Assembly (NCBI RefSeq): GCF_021398735.1
Contig: NZ_CP090353.1
Location: 1-47,301, forward strand
Direction: 5' to 3'
Length of the DNA stretch: 47,301 nucleotides
Source: Methylobacterium oryzae
GTDB taxonomy: Bacteria; Pseudomonadota; Alphaproteobacteria; Rhizobiales; Beijerinckiaceae
Under the pieces are notes generated by a model, which ran no database searches, had not been told where the DNA came from, and saw only the letters and a program-made list of their open reading frames with translations. This document shows, in pieces, positions 41,724 to 47,301 of this stretch (positions are counted from its first letter, which is position 1; each line of letters opens with the position of its first letter). A program made the position numbers and the translations under genes.

Positions 41724-42025
41724 TGCGATGTCCGGGTGGGCAGCGCTGGACGCGCCCTGTCGTAGAAGACAACGCGTCCCGACGGGCTTCGAACCCCAAG
41801 CCTCTGTCATTCCCTGCCGAGCTGCGTGGCCGCCTCTGTTCTCTGCACCAGACGGCCCGGCGTCTGATCGGCCCGCGCAGCGCTGATTTTTGTCACTGGC
41901 TCGCCAAGGCCGAGACGGACCCGGCCGCACTCGAACCCGCATGCCGCGCCCTCGATGCCCTGGCCGCCAACGACCGCCGCCACGTCCTGGCGAGCTACGC
42001 CACCCTGAACCGTCCCGCAGCCTGA
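41723..42025 (+). CDS. Hypothetical protein, start uncertain
   Basis: The last 75 residues look coding (LSFPAELRGRLCSLHQTARR; FCHWLAKAETDPAALEPACR; ALDALAANDRRHVLASYATL ending NRPAA). The only upstream initiation codon is a TTG overlapping the divergent gene, so the N-terminus may be missing. A short GTG-started frame follows (42048-42096). Function unknown. Confidence 0.4.
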   Translation: MRCPGGQRWTRPVVEDNASRRASNPKPLSFPAELRGRLCSLHQTARRLIGPRSADFCHWLAKAETDPAALEPACRALDALAANDRRHVLASYATLNRPAA

Positions 42026-42154
42026 GGAGACTTCTGCGCACCGTGGAGCTGTCCGAGACCGAGTTCGCGGCGGTGCTAGCCCCGGAGGCCTGCTGATGTC
42101 CGCCTGGCGCGTGCGCGCCTGAGAGTGGGAAATCTTGACATCAAGCCGGGGCGC

Positions 42155-42364
42155 TCAGACCTCGGTTTTGCGCTTCACAACCGCGTCCTCGTCGGTGCCC
42201 TTCTGCGTCAGGCCGACGTCCGGGCCTTCCAGCGGGTCTGAGGGCGCTTTAGGACTGATCGGAGGAATGGACCGCTGCACGGTACCCACTCGAGCCCAGC
42301 GCTCAGCGTCGTACTCGGTCTCAGCGAGATCCTGCGTGTTCGCGGTCGTTGGCTTGTCGGGCAT
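42155..42364 (-). CDS. Small hydrophilic hypothetical protein, 69 aa
   Basis: From the ATG at 42362-42364 with GGAGAGCG upstream: MPDKPTTANTQDLAETEYDA, then RWARVGTVQRSIPPISPKAP and a charged C-terminus (VGLTQKGTDEDAVVKRKTEV). Probably largely disordered. No family known to me. Real gene judging by RBS and composition. Confidence 0.6.
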   Translation of the reverse strand: MPDKPTTANTQDLAETEYDAERWARVGTVQRSIPPISPKAPSDPLEGPDVGLTQKGTDEDAVVKRKTEV

Positions 42365-42491
42365 TGGACGCTCTCCGTGTTCAGAGGCAACGCGGTATGT
42401 GACAGAGCAGGTCCGGGCGTCGCACCGATGACGAGGTGGCCGCATTCTTGGCGAGAGGGGCGGTGCTTTGATCTGTCCAACCTCCCACCCG

Positions 42492-42517
42492 AAAACGGCG
42501 GGGCTCGCACCCCGCCG
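42492..42517 (-). terminator. Rho-independent terminator (minus strand)
   Basis: CGGCGGGG (42496-42503) and CCCCGCCG (42510-42517) form a perfect eight-pair stem with a six-base loop. On the minus strand it is followed by TTTT. It would end the transcript of the 32-residue gene upstream of it on that strand. Confidence 0.75.
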
Positions 42518-42568
42518 CTGATCGCCTTGCTTGTTCTGGCGGCTGAAGCTGCGACCAGGCTCGAGGGC

Positions 42569-42667
42569 TCAAAGGCCCATCAGCACCCCAGCAGAGCCGA
42601 TTACCGTCATGGCAAGGCCGCCGACGAAGGCGCCGATCATCGCGTAGGAAAAGATCTTCAGGGCCAT
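42569..42667 (-). CDS. Small membrane protein, 32 aa
   Basis: MALKIFSYAMIGAFVGGLAM followed by TVIGSAGVLMGL: almost entirely hydrophobic, Gly/Ala-rich, one or two short spans. A terminator lies about 50 bases beyond its stop, which supports a discrete transcript. Function unknown. Confidence 0.5.
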   Translation of the reverse strand: MALKIFSYAMIGAFVGGLAMTVIGSAGVLMGL

Positions 42668-42851
42668 GCTGAGCAATTCTTCCGTGCGGCGCGAGGCTGT
42701 GTGCCAGCCCCTGCGAAGCCGTCCGAGAGTAAGATGCCCTATCGCCGGGTTTTGTGCGGTGCGAGGGGGCACGTTGCACCGCGGAACTATTTGGCGGACG
42801 TTCAGCGATGACGCCCATCGAAGCTGCCGCGGACGCACTGCTGCGCTCCGC

Positions 42852-43121
42852 CTACCTCCCTGCTCCGGTAGCTTGGATCGACAGCGCTGGCAGCGGCCGC
42901 ATCTCAGCCATGCCCAGCAAGGTCTGCGCGCCCCGGATGGCCGCCAACGTCGTGTGCGGAGCCCCCTGCTCGCGCGCTTTACACAGTAGCCCGTCCAATC
43001 GCTCGGATAGGGCCTCGGCTCGCTTCCTGTCCCGGCCGCCCGGGAATTCTCCCAGGAGTTCGATCAGCTCTGCCATGAAGGCGCATGCTGAATTCGCAAT
43101 TCGAGCGGTGTCGGCTGGCAC
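42852..43121 (-). CDS. Hypothetical helical protein
   Basis: 89 residues (or 74 from Met16): CAFMAELIELLGEFPGGRDR, then RAEALSERLDGLLCKAREQG and a last helix TLAAIRGAQTLLGMAEM. The plus strand is also open, but its product is Ser/Arg-rich. Soluble, no motif recognised. Confidence 0.5.
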   Translation of the reverse strand: MPADTARIANSACAFMAELIELLGEFPGGRDRKRAEALSERLDGLLCKAREQGAPHTTLAAIRGAQTLLGMAEMRPLPALSIQATGAGR

Positions 43122-43223
43122 GATGTGGTCCTGGGACTACCGCAGAGCACGCCTTATGACCGCGCCGTCGAATTCTGCTCCAGCATTTGATGGGTTCGAG
43201 GCAAACCCCGCACGGAGGCAGCC

Positions 43224-43478
43224 ATGACCCCGCGAGAGCAAGCCGCCTTCGCCGCCGGCATCGAGACCGCTCGCCAGATGGCGCTCACTGCTGCGGTGAC
43301 GATCGAGGTTCGGGGGGACGGCGTTGCGCTACATGGGCGGATGCACCGAGTGCTTCACGGTGTGGTGGGCGTGCCGATGCCCCTTGCGGTGCGAGGAATG
43401 CGGCTGTGGCTACCGAGCGGACGGCGCGAGCACCTGCGGCACGCCGGGTTGCGAGACAGGGCAGCGCCGGATCCGTGA
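43224..43478 (+). CDS. Small hypothetical protein, probably frameshifted
   Basis: The first 35 residues look genuine (MTPREQAAFAAGIETARQMA, LTAAVTIEVRGDGVAL). From about 43325 the sequence turns into an Arg/Leu-rich shadow of the Cys-rich frame beside it. Either the gene is fused to that frame by an indel near 43320 or it once ended differently. Function unknown. Confidence 0.4.
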   Translation: MTPREQAAFAAGIETARQMALTAAVTIEVRGDGVALHGRMHRVLHGVVGVPMPLAVRGMRLWLPSGRREHLRHAGLRDRAAPDP

Positions 43479-43692
43479 GACGATGGCCGAATGGGAGCGT
43501 CAGCGGGAAGCCGAGGCCGGGCCAGTTCGATGCGATCCTGTCGAGGGCCATGATAATATCATGTACCGCCTGCGGATTGTGAGACACCGACCTGAAGCCT
43601 ACGCGGCGATGGCCGCGGGTAGAAGCTGCGCGGCGCGGATATCGGCCGGTGGCCGGAACCCGTGTCGCTCGATCAGCCACGTCTCATTGTAG
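43333..43692 (+). CDS. Cys-rich zinc-ribbon-like protein, 3' end replaced
   Basis: From the ATG at 43333: MGGCTECFTVWWACRCPLRC, then EECGCGYRADGASTCGTPGC and ETGQRRIRETMAEWERQREA. C-x-x-C pairs at the start and middle (CTEC, CEEC, C...PGC) suggest one or two zinc ribbons. Beyond about residue 75 the frame runs into the transposase remnant that starts near 43599, so the natural C-terminus is probably lost. It may have been one reading frame with the segment at 43224. Confidence 0.5.
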   Translation: MGGCTECFTVWWACRCPLRCEECGCGYRADGASTCGTPGCETGQRRIRETMAEWERQREAEAGPVRCDPVEGHDNIMYRLRIVRHRPEAYAAMAAGRSCAARISAGGRNPCRSISHVSL

Positions 43693-43850
43693 AGATCCCG
43701 GAACGCCAGCAGCGCGTGGCGCAGATCCTCGACCGTATCGAAGTGCTCGACCCACAACAGGTTCTCCTTGAGGGTGCGGATGAAGCGCTCGGCGCAGCCA
43801 TTCCCCTCCGGGGCGCGCGCGAAGGCGGGCGAACTCGCGATGTCCTCTGA
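43599..43850 (-). pseudogene. IS transposase fragment (integrase C-terminus)
   Basis: Reads SSPAFARAPEGNGCAERFIR, TLKENLLWVEHFDTVEDLRH and AFRDLYNETWLIERHGFRPP, the last third of an IS3-type DDE transposase including the catalytic Glu in GCAERFI. No start, no first two catalytic residues, no inverted repeats seen. Its boundary near 43850 cuts into a paralogue of the 70-residue gene at 19477. Confidence 0.75.
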
Positions 43851-43853
43851 GCT

Positions 43854-43964
43854 CGCATGGTCTGCAACGAGGTGATCGCTGCGCATCGGGCCGGGGCGAT
43901 CAAGTCGCTTGTGCAGGTTCACGATGCCTTCGGTGGCCGGGTGGACGCCTGCAACGACAGATAA
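43854..43964 (+). pseudogene. C-terminal fragment of the 70-residue protein family
   Basis: Reads RMVCNEVIAAHRAGAIKSLV then QVHDAFGGRVDACNDR and a stop, matching residues 35-70 of the protein at 19477-19689. The first half has been replaced by the transposase fragment. A 35-residue product could start at the ATG at 43857, but the fold would be incomplete. Confidence 0.7.
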
Positions 43965-44182
43965 CAGACCGCAGCTTCGCGCCGCGCGCCATGCGCAGTA
44001 GGCTTCAAATCCTCACACGATGGAACGTAGGCACACCAGCCGCACACGCCTCTCTCGGCAGCCTTTGGGGCATTCCACTGCGAACAGGTCGGGCAGACCT
44101 TCACCACGATGTGGGAGCCATGGACGAACGCGAGTCCGCGACCACGGAAGGTGGCTTGGCCTTGGGGAACGTCATTCGACAT
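43919..44182 (-). CDS. Small zinc-ribbon hypothetical protein
   Basis: 87 residues: MSNDVPQGQATFRGRGLAFV, then VKVCPTCSQWNAPKAAERGV and CGWCAYVPSCEDL. The two C-x-x-C knuckles (CPTC...CGWC, 13 residues apart) make a typical zinc ribbon, with an extra Cys later. The 3' end overlaps the fragment on the other strand. Function unknown. Confidence 0.6.
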   Translation of the reverse strand: MSNDVPQGQATFRGRGLAFVHGSHIVVKVCPTCSQWNAPKAAERGVCGWCAYVPSCEDLKPTAHGARREAAVCYLSLQASTRPPKAS

Positions 44183-44247
44183 CCGTGCTTCTGCGTACTA
44201 CCGCAGGTTGATGTCAACGGCTGGGGCTCGGCATTGCTGAGATGGAG

Positions 44248-44405
44248 AGCCCCGCCGCCCGATCTGATCACGGGCTGGCAGGGCTCGGTGCCGTTCCTCA
44301 CGGCCAGGGCCAATACGCAACGCGGCCCGAGATGCAGGATGCCGATGCGCGGTTAGGCGAGCCTCAACAGCGATCGCCGACCGGATCCCATATCGGGATG
44401 CCAGT
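44248..44405 (+). repeat. Dispersed intergenic repeat, copy B
   Basis: Same order as copy A at 17042: hairpin head (AGCCCCGCCGCCCG paired with CGGGCTGGCAGGGCT; one G-T pair and one mismatch relative to copy A) then a tail with CAACGCGGCCCGAGATGCAG and CCGGATCCCATATCGGGATG. Head and tail together are about 85% similar to copy A at the start; the tail matches copy C. Confidence 0.7.
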
Positions 44406-44460
44406 CGGTAATGCCGGTCGGTCCAAGCCCAGACTGGACGGACTGGCGCTCTCCATCGTT

Positions 44461-44778
44461 CTACATCCTGTCGGTTCGATCGGGGCCGGCAGCATGGTGC
44501 TTGAGCAGCTGAGGGCCCTGGCACACAGGGGCAAGGGGCGGTAGCGGCCCATCGTCCAGCCGCACCAAGTCGTGCCTTCGCTGCCAGTCCACGCAGTGGG
44601 TTATGCCGCTGATCTCGATCGCTCCCATCGAGAACACGAGAGCCCCGGTGCCAACGGTGGCGGCGACGGCACCGAGCATGAGCCCTTCGAGAACTGCCTC
44701 CCTTCGAACGGGGGCGCGCTCCCACTGCACGGGCACGAACGTCTGTTCGGCAATGAGGATCAGGCAGGACCAAAGCAT
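44461..44778 (-). CDS. Small membrane-associated hypothetical protein
   Basis: 105 residues. N-terminal hydrophobic start (MLWSCLILIAEQTFVPVQWE), a central membrane segment (LMLGAVAATVGTGALVFSMG) and a charged C-terminus (DWQRRHDLVRLDDGPLPPLA). Two possible spans. Unknown function. Confidence 0.5.
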   Translation of the reverse strand: MLWSCLILIAEQTFVPVQWERAPVRREAVLEGLMLGAVAATVGTGALVFSMGAIEISGITHCVDWQRRHDLVRLDDGPLPPLAPVCQGPQLLKHHAAGPDRTDRM

Positions 44779-44821
44779 GGCAGTGACCTAAACGCCCGTC
44801 GTGGAGCCCGGTACGCCATAT

Positions 44822-45160
44822 CGCTAGCTCGTGAATGCCCTGCCCATATCCGGCAACATGCTCGCCACAACCGACGGCATGGTCGCTGGTATGACCTTGC
44901 CAACAGCTCAAGCCCTCGGCGTCATGGCCTGTGCCGTGATCGCATCCGCCATCTATCTGGCGACCCTCGTGCACGGTGTCAGGTCCGAGAGTAGCGACCC
45001 ACGCTAGGAGAGCGCGACTGCGACGGCGAGGCCGCACCGAGGCCAGGGGGGTAGGCCATAGAGCTGCTCTGCCGTCGCTCGGCCCCCCGACCGATCGCTG
45101 TCGGCAGCGTGACCCTGCATGGTTAACGGTCCGTCAACGGGTGCTACTCTGTTCGCGTCT
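44822..45160 (+). repeat. 338-base duplicated locus, copy 2
   Basis: Counterpart of 19811-20148, same orientation, 25 kb away. The 3' non-coding block again has the GCGACGGC (45020-45027)/GCCGTCGC (45071-45078) stem. The leader of this copy is closest to the degenerate third copy at 18950. Confidence 0.75.
44891..45007 (+). CDS. Small single-span membrane protein, 38 aa (paralogue 2)
   Basis: MTLPTAQALGVMACAVIASA then IYLATLVHGVRSESSDPR. It differs from paralogue 1 at four residues. Here the frame is also open upstream to an ATG at 44858 (MLATTDGMVAG), but that extension is not in frame in paralogue 1, so the conserved ATG is preferred. Unknown function. Confidence 0.7.
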   Translation: MTLPTAQALGVMACAVIASAIYLATLVHGVRSESSDPR

Positions 45161-45334
45161 AGGCGCATCCGACGTGTTCGCGATGCCAGACGAAGCAACA
45201 AGGGCGAGCGCGCGGTGACAGATCGGGATGAGCCAGTTCCTCAACCCATACCCATGACGCCTCAGCCGGGCAGTCGCGTAAGGGTCGGTCCATGCGGAGG
45301 GAACTGAACACCGCGAGCATCGGCTCACGGCCCA
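45161..45334. other. Intergenic stretch with short repeat
   Basis: No convincing gene. At 45307-45345 a 39-base sequence containing CGGCTCACGGCCCAT recurs from 32996 to 33034. In both places it runs across the 3' end of a minus-strand gene, so it may be a shared transcript end region. Confidence 0.4.
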
Positions 45335-45946
45335 TCAATGCAAGGGCTTCCGCCCCCTCGTCAGGCCGCGGGCGATCTCACGCCCAATTGCCAGCAGCAG
45401 AGCTCGCGCTGGCGCGATAAGGCCTTCGATCTCCGCCGCCTGAATGGCCTCGTAAGCGGCGACACCGTGCTCTGCCGCCGCATCGAGCTTGTCCGGGCCG
45501 TCGGCATGGCGACGGCGGCCATCCGCCTCCACCTCGGTGATGTCGATCACGATGCCCAACGTGAAGGTCGGGCGCCCCTGTACATCGAAGTAGGTTCGAC
45601 CGCGGCACAGGACGCGGCGCACACCGTGCTGTTCCGAGCATACCCGATGCTCGCGTATTCGCACGTCCGATCCCGACACAGCCTGTCGCATCTGCGAGCG
45701 AAGCCAAGCGACATCGTCGGTGTACACCCCCGCCAGGGCTTCGCTCATGCTGAGGTCGCGCCCGGCAAGGCTCGCGTTACCGGCTAGCAATTCGGCGGCA
45801 CTCTCGCAGTAGCGAGCCACCTTTTTGTTGTGATCCCATTCCCAGGTTCCGACTATACCAGCCGCTACCAGAGCCTGATCGCGCCGGTTTTGGAGACGGC
45901 ACCCGGGATCGAAATCTGGTATCAAAACGTCTCCGTGGGCAAGCAC
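45335..45946 (-). CDS. PAS-domain protein
   Basis: 203 residues. A single PAS fold at about 25-140: ALVAAGIVGTWEWDHNKKVA, then SEALAGVYTDDVAWLRSQMR, VRIREHRVCSEQHGVRRVLC and GRPTFTLGIVIDITEVEADG. This is the PAS_3 pattern with the PAC end. The C-terminal 50 residues are helical (AEHGVAAYEAIQAAEIEGLI) without a kinase or output domain. Probably a sensor that works by protein contact, or the input half of a lost two-component protein. Confidence 0.75.
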   Translation of the reverse strand: MLAHGDVLIPDFDPGCRLQNRRDQALVAAGIVGTWEWDHNKKVARYCESAAELLAGNASLAGRDLSMSEALAGVYTDDVAWLRSQMRQAVSGSDVRIREHRVCSEQHGVRRVLCRGRTYFDVQGRPTFTLGIVIDITEVEADGRRRHADGPDKLDAAAEHGVAAYEAIQAAEIEGLIAPARALLLAIGREIARGLTRGRKPLH

Positions 45947-46112
45947 ACGTTTCAGCTGATTGCATCAAATGATGGAATTTAACTCCAAAGCGAGATCAAT
46001 TTTATAAAAAGTCATTATGTCGCATGCTGTGCATTTAGATATTCCGTAAACTTCGGTAAAAGTAAATTGCTATGAGCGACGCGGATAATAACGATAAAAA
46101 CATCAACATCTG

Positions 46113-46316
46113 ATGGGTATTTCTCGCGCTCTCGATGTTCCAATCGAGACTTTTCTAGACCCTTCAAAATTCGGCGATGATCATCCGTCTGAGGCAGAGC
46201 AAGAAGATGAGCTGCTGCGTCTGTTCCGCCAAGTCGGAGATATCGAGTCCCGGAGACGGTGTCTCGCTTTTATTCGCGCATTAATTGAGCGGCCTCAAGA
46301 TCGCCGAACTATGTAA
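46113..46316 (+). pseudogene. XRE-family regulator lacking its helix-turn-helix
   Basis: 67 residues beginning at the end of where an XRE domain should be: ISRALDVPIETFLDPSKFGD, then DELLRLFRQVGDIESRRRCL and FIRALIERPQDRRTM. The 'L-D-V-P-x-x-x-F' and following helices are the standard tail of XRE regulators. Just upstream a 13-codon frame (46073-46114, MSDADNNDKNINI) ends in a TGATG overlap and may be the original N-terminus. The DNA-binding part appears deleted. The region is AT-rich. Confidence 0.6.
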
Positions 46317-46650
46317 GAGCTTGATTTACGGGTACTATGTAGTCCTCAAGTATATTGGTTGGGGGAGGAGCCGCCCCCAACCAGCGGCTGATCTCTAACC
46401 TCCGCATACTTGCCCGTTGCTCCTCATCAACGGCCGACGAGGGAACATCGAGCCGCCTGTCTCCGACACTGGGAGATTGGGGGTATGGCTTGCTCTGTGA
46501 GCCCGATTTGGTCCGGCGTCAGGCACAAGAAGGCTGGATACTTGCGGTTAGACGAATTGGGCGCCGCCTACAGCTGACACTTGAACAATATCGAGCACGG
46601 CGACGTTCAGCCCAGGACCGATCTAACTGATCCGTCTGGAGGAAAACGCC
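46317..46650. other. Stretch without a supported gene
   Basis: One plus-strand frame is open (46355-46630), but its product (for example QEGWILAVRRIGRRLQLTLE) is of mixed quality and I do not call it. Upstream of 46651 lies the ribosome-binding site GGAGGAAAA of the exported peptide gene. Confidence 0.4.
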
Positions 46651-46875
46651 ATGATGATGAGGACTTTCGCCCTCGCTGCAGCACTGTCGTTCGCGGTTGC
46701 GGGCGCGGCTCTCGCTCAGACTCCTGCTGGCGGCGGAAGCGCCGAGGGCAATATGAACAACCCTGGTAGCGTGAAAAGCCCGTCGCAGAAGCGGATGGGC
46801 GGGCAGCGGGGCATGATAGGAACGCGGCACATGTCCCGCCACCGGCGTCATCACATGCGCCGCTCCCGCATGTAG
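46651..46875 (+). CDS. Exported His/Arg/Met-rich small protein
   Basis: 74 residues; GGAGG at ideal spacing before three in-frame ATGs. Signal peptide MRTFALAAALSFAVAGAALA, cleavage before QTPAGGG. A Gly/Asn/Ser linker (GNMNNPGSVKSPSQ) is followed by a basic tail MSRHRRHHMRRSRM. Same plan as the protein at 13345-13575 (signal peptide, Gly/Ser linker, tail of Met/His/Arg), so a second member of an exported cationic, potentially metal-binding family. Confidence 0.7.
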   Translation: MMMRTFALAAALSFAVAGAALAQTPAGGGSAEGNMNNPGSVKSPSQKRMGGQRGMIGTRHMSRHRRHHMRRSRM

Positions 46876-47301
46876 TTTCGGCTGGACCGGTCCCGCAGCC
46901 ACCGAGCTGCGGGGCTACCTCAAAACGTGCCGGTTCGCGCAGTCCGCACCTTCAGTGCGTGTAGTGCGATGCACCTCCTGCTGCCGTTCCGCTCACCGGG
47001 CCACTACCGTCTTCTACCGCCTTTTGCTGGACCCGACCGTATCCTACCATGCCTCCGCCGACGTGCGACGTCGCCACCCATCTGACGCCCCGACTGCGCA
47101 GTGGAGGAAGGCTGAGGCCACGACGGGCTACAAGGACCCACAGAGTGCCAGTCGGTGCCAGCGAGTTTGCCAGCAACCTGCCATAAACTTGGAGGTATCA
47201 CACCACACGCACTGAAGTGATGGGGCGTTAACCGCGTGGCCGAGCAAGCCTCGTCGGGCCGCTCGGATCGTGCCACGGCGTGGAGCGTGGTTCCTCACGC
47301 A
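46876..47301. other. Stretch without a supported gene
   Basis: About 425 bases to the window end. It contains the second copy of the 28-base hairpin repeat (46944-46971) and a possible hairpin GGTCCCGCAGCCACC...GCTGCGGGGCT just after the preceding gene, which may be its terminator. No convincing coding frame. Confidence 0.4.
46944..46971 (+). repeat. 28-base repeat with GCAC...GTGC hairpin, copy 2
   Basis: CCGCACCTTCAGTGCGTGTA plus eight bases; four differences from 39219-39246. It stands 69 bases after the exported peptide gene's stop. Confidence 0.5.

Noticed and set aside
42048..42096. 17-residue GTG-started peptide VELSETEFAAVLAPEAC
   Set aside because: Looks coding, but it is too short and has no ribosome-binding site; perhaps the tail of a lost gene.

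Overview
The window reads as accessory DNA (a plasmid or a large genomic island) from a GC-rich alphaproteobacterium, most like Methylobacterium/Methylorubrum. The reasons are the high GC, a MucR/Ros-type regulator, a DUF6894-like protein, an AerR/PpaA-like B12-binding protein, a SigK/RskA/FAS1 cluster, and many 30-100 residue proteins of the type abundant in that genus. I ran no database search; all family names come from reading motifs. No rRNA, tRNA or CRISPR array was seen.

Layout. 1-4.2 kb: a MobF relaxase/helicase with a small ribbon-helix-helix partner, then a FitA/VapB-VapC pair. 4.2-7.3 kb: an AT-richer HEPN-like gene, small genes, a lone serine resolvase with resolution-site-like repeats, and a DUF6894-like protein. 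7.5-9.7 kb: a stand-alone receiver protein and a ParA ATPase with its overlapping DNA-binding partner; a 13-mer recurs in three places around this module. 9.9-12.4 kb: AerR/PpaA-like protein, small genes and a MucR protein lacking its zinc-ligand cysteine. 13.3-16.6 kb: an exported Met-rich peptide, a fasciclin protein convergent with an anti-sigma K/ECF sigma operon, and an exported protein. 16.8-20.6 kb: very small membrane proteins, a Cys-rich protein and several intergenic repeats.

20.6-25.5 kb is an IS-scarred block: an IS3-family element sits between a DUF3800 gene that lost its start and a gene whose stop codon lies in the IS end; an ISL3-family element follows. 25.5-31.1 kb carries plasmid-type hypothetical genes, two paralogous 65-residue coiled-coil proteins, a winged-helix protein with a hairpin leader, and a hybrid histidine kinase collapsed by an internal deletion. 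31.2-37.8 kb is bounded by two apparently identical IS3-family copies in opposite orientation. Between them lie a candidate small RNA with anti-Shine-Dalgarno motifs, an HNH protein and a cytoplasmic two-PAS chemoreceptor. Each IS has its own target duplication, so they are separate insertions; the right one broke a gene whose original end can be reconstructed. 37.9-47.3 kb holds small exported and membrane proteins, a BrnT/BrnA module with an operator-like palindrome, transposase remnants, a PAS protein, a beheaded XRE regulator and a second copy of the small-membrane-protein locus at 19.9 kb.

The mobility (relaxase), segregation (ParA pair, toxin-antitoxin pairs) and IS content fit a maintained mobile replicon, but no type IV secretion or certain replication initiator gene is in view. 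The most unusual content is at small scale: duplicated mini-genes with conserved, foldable flanks, dispersed hairpin repeats and the small-RNA candidate.
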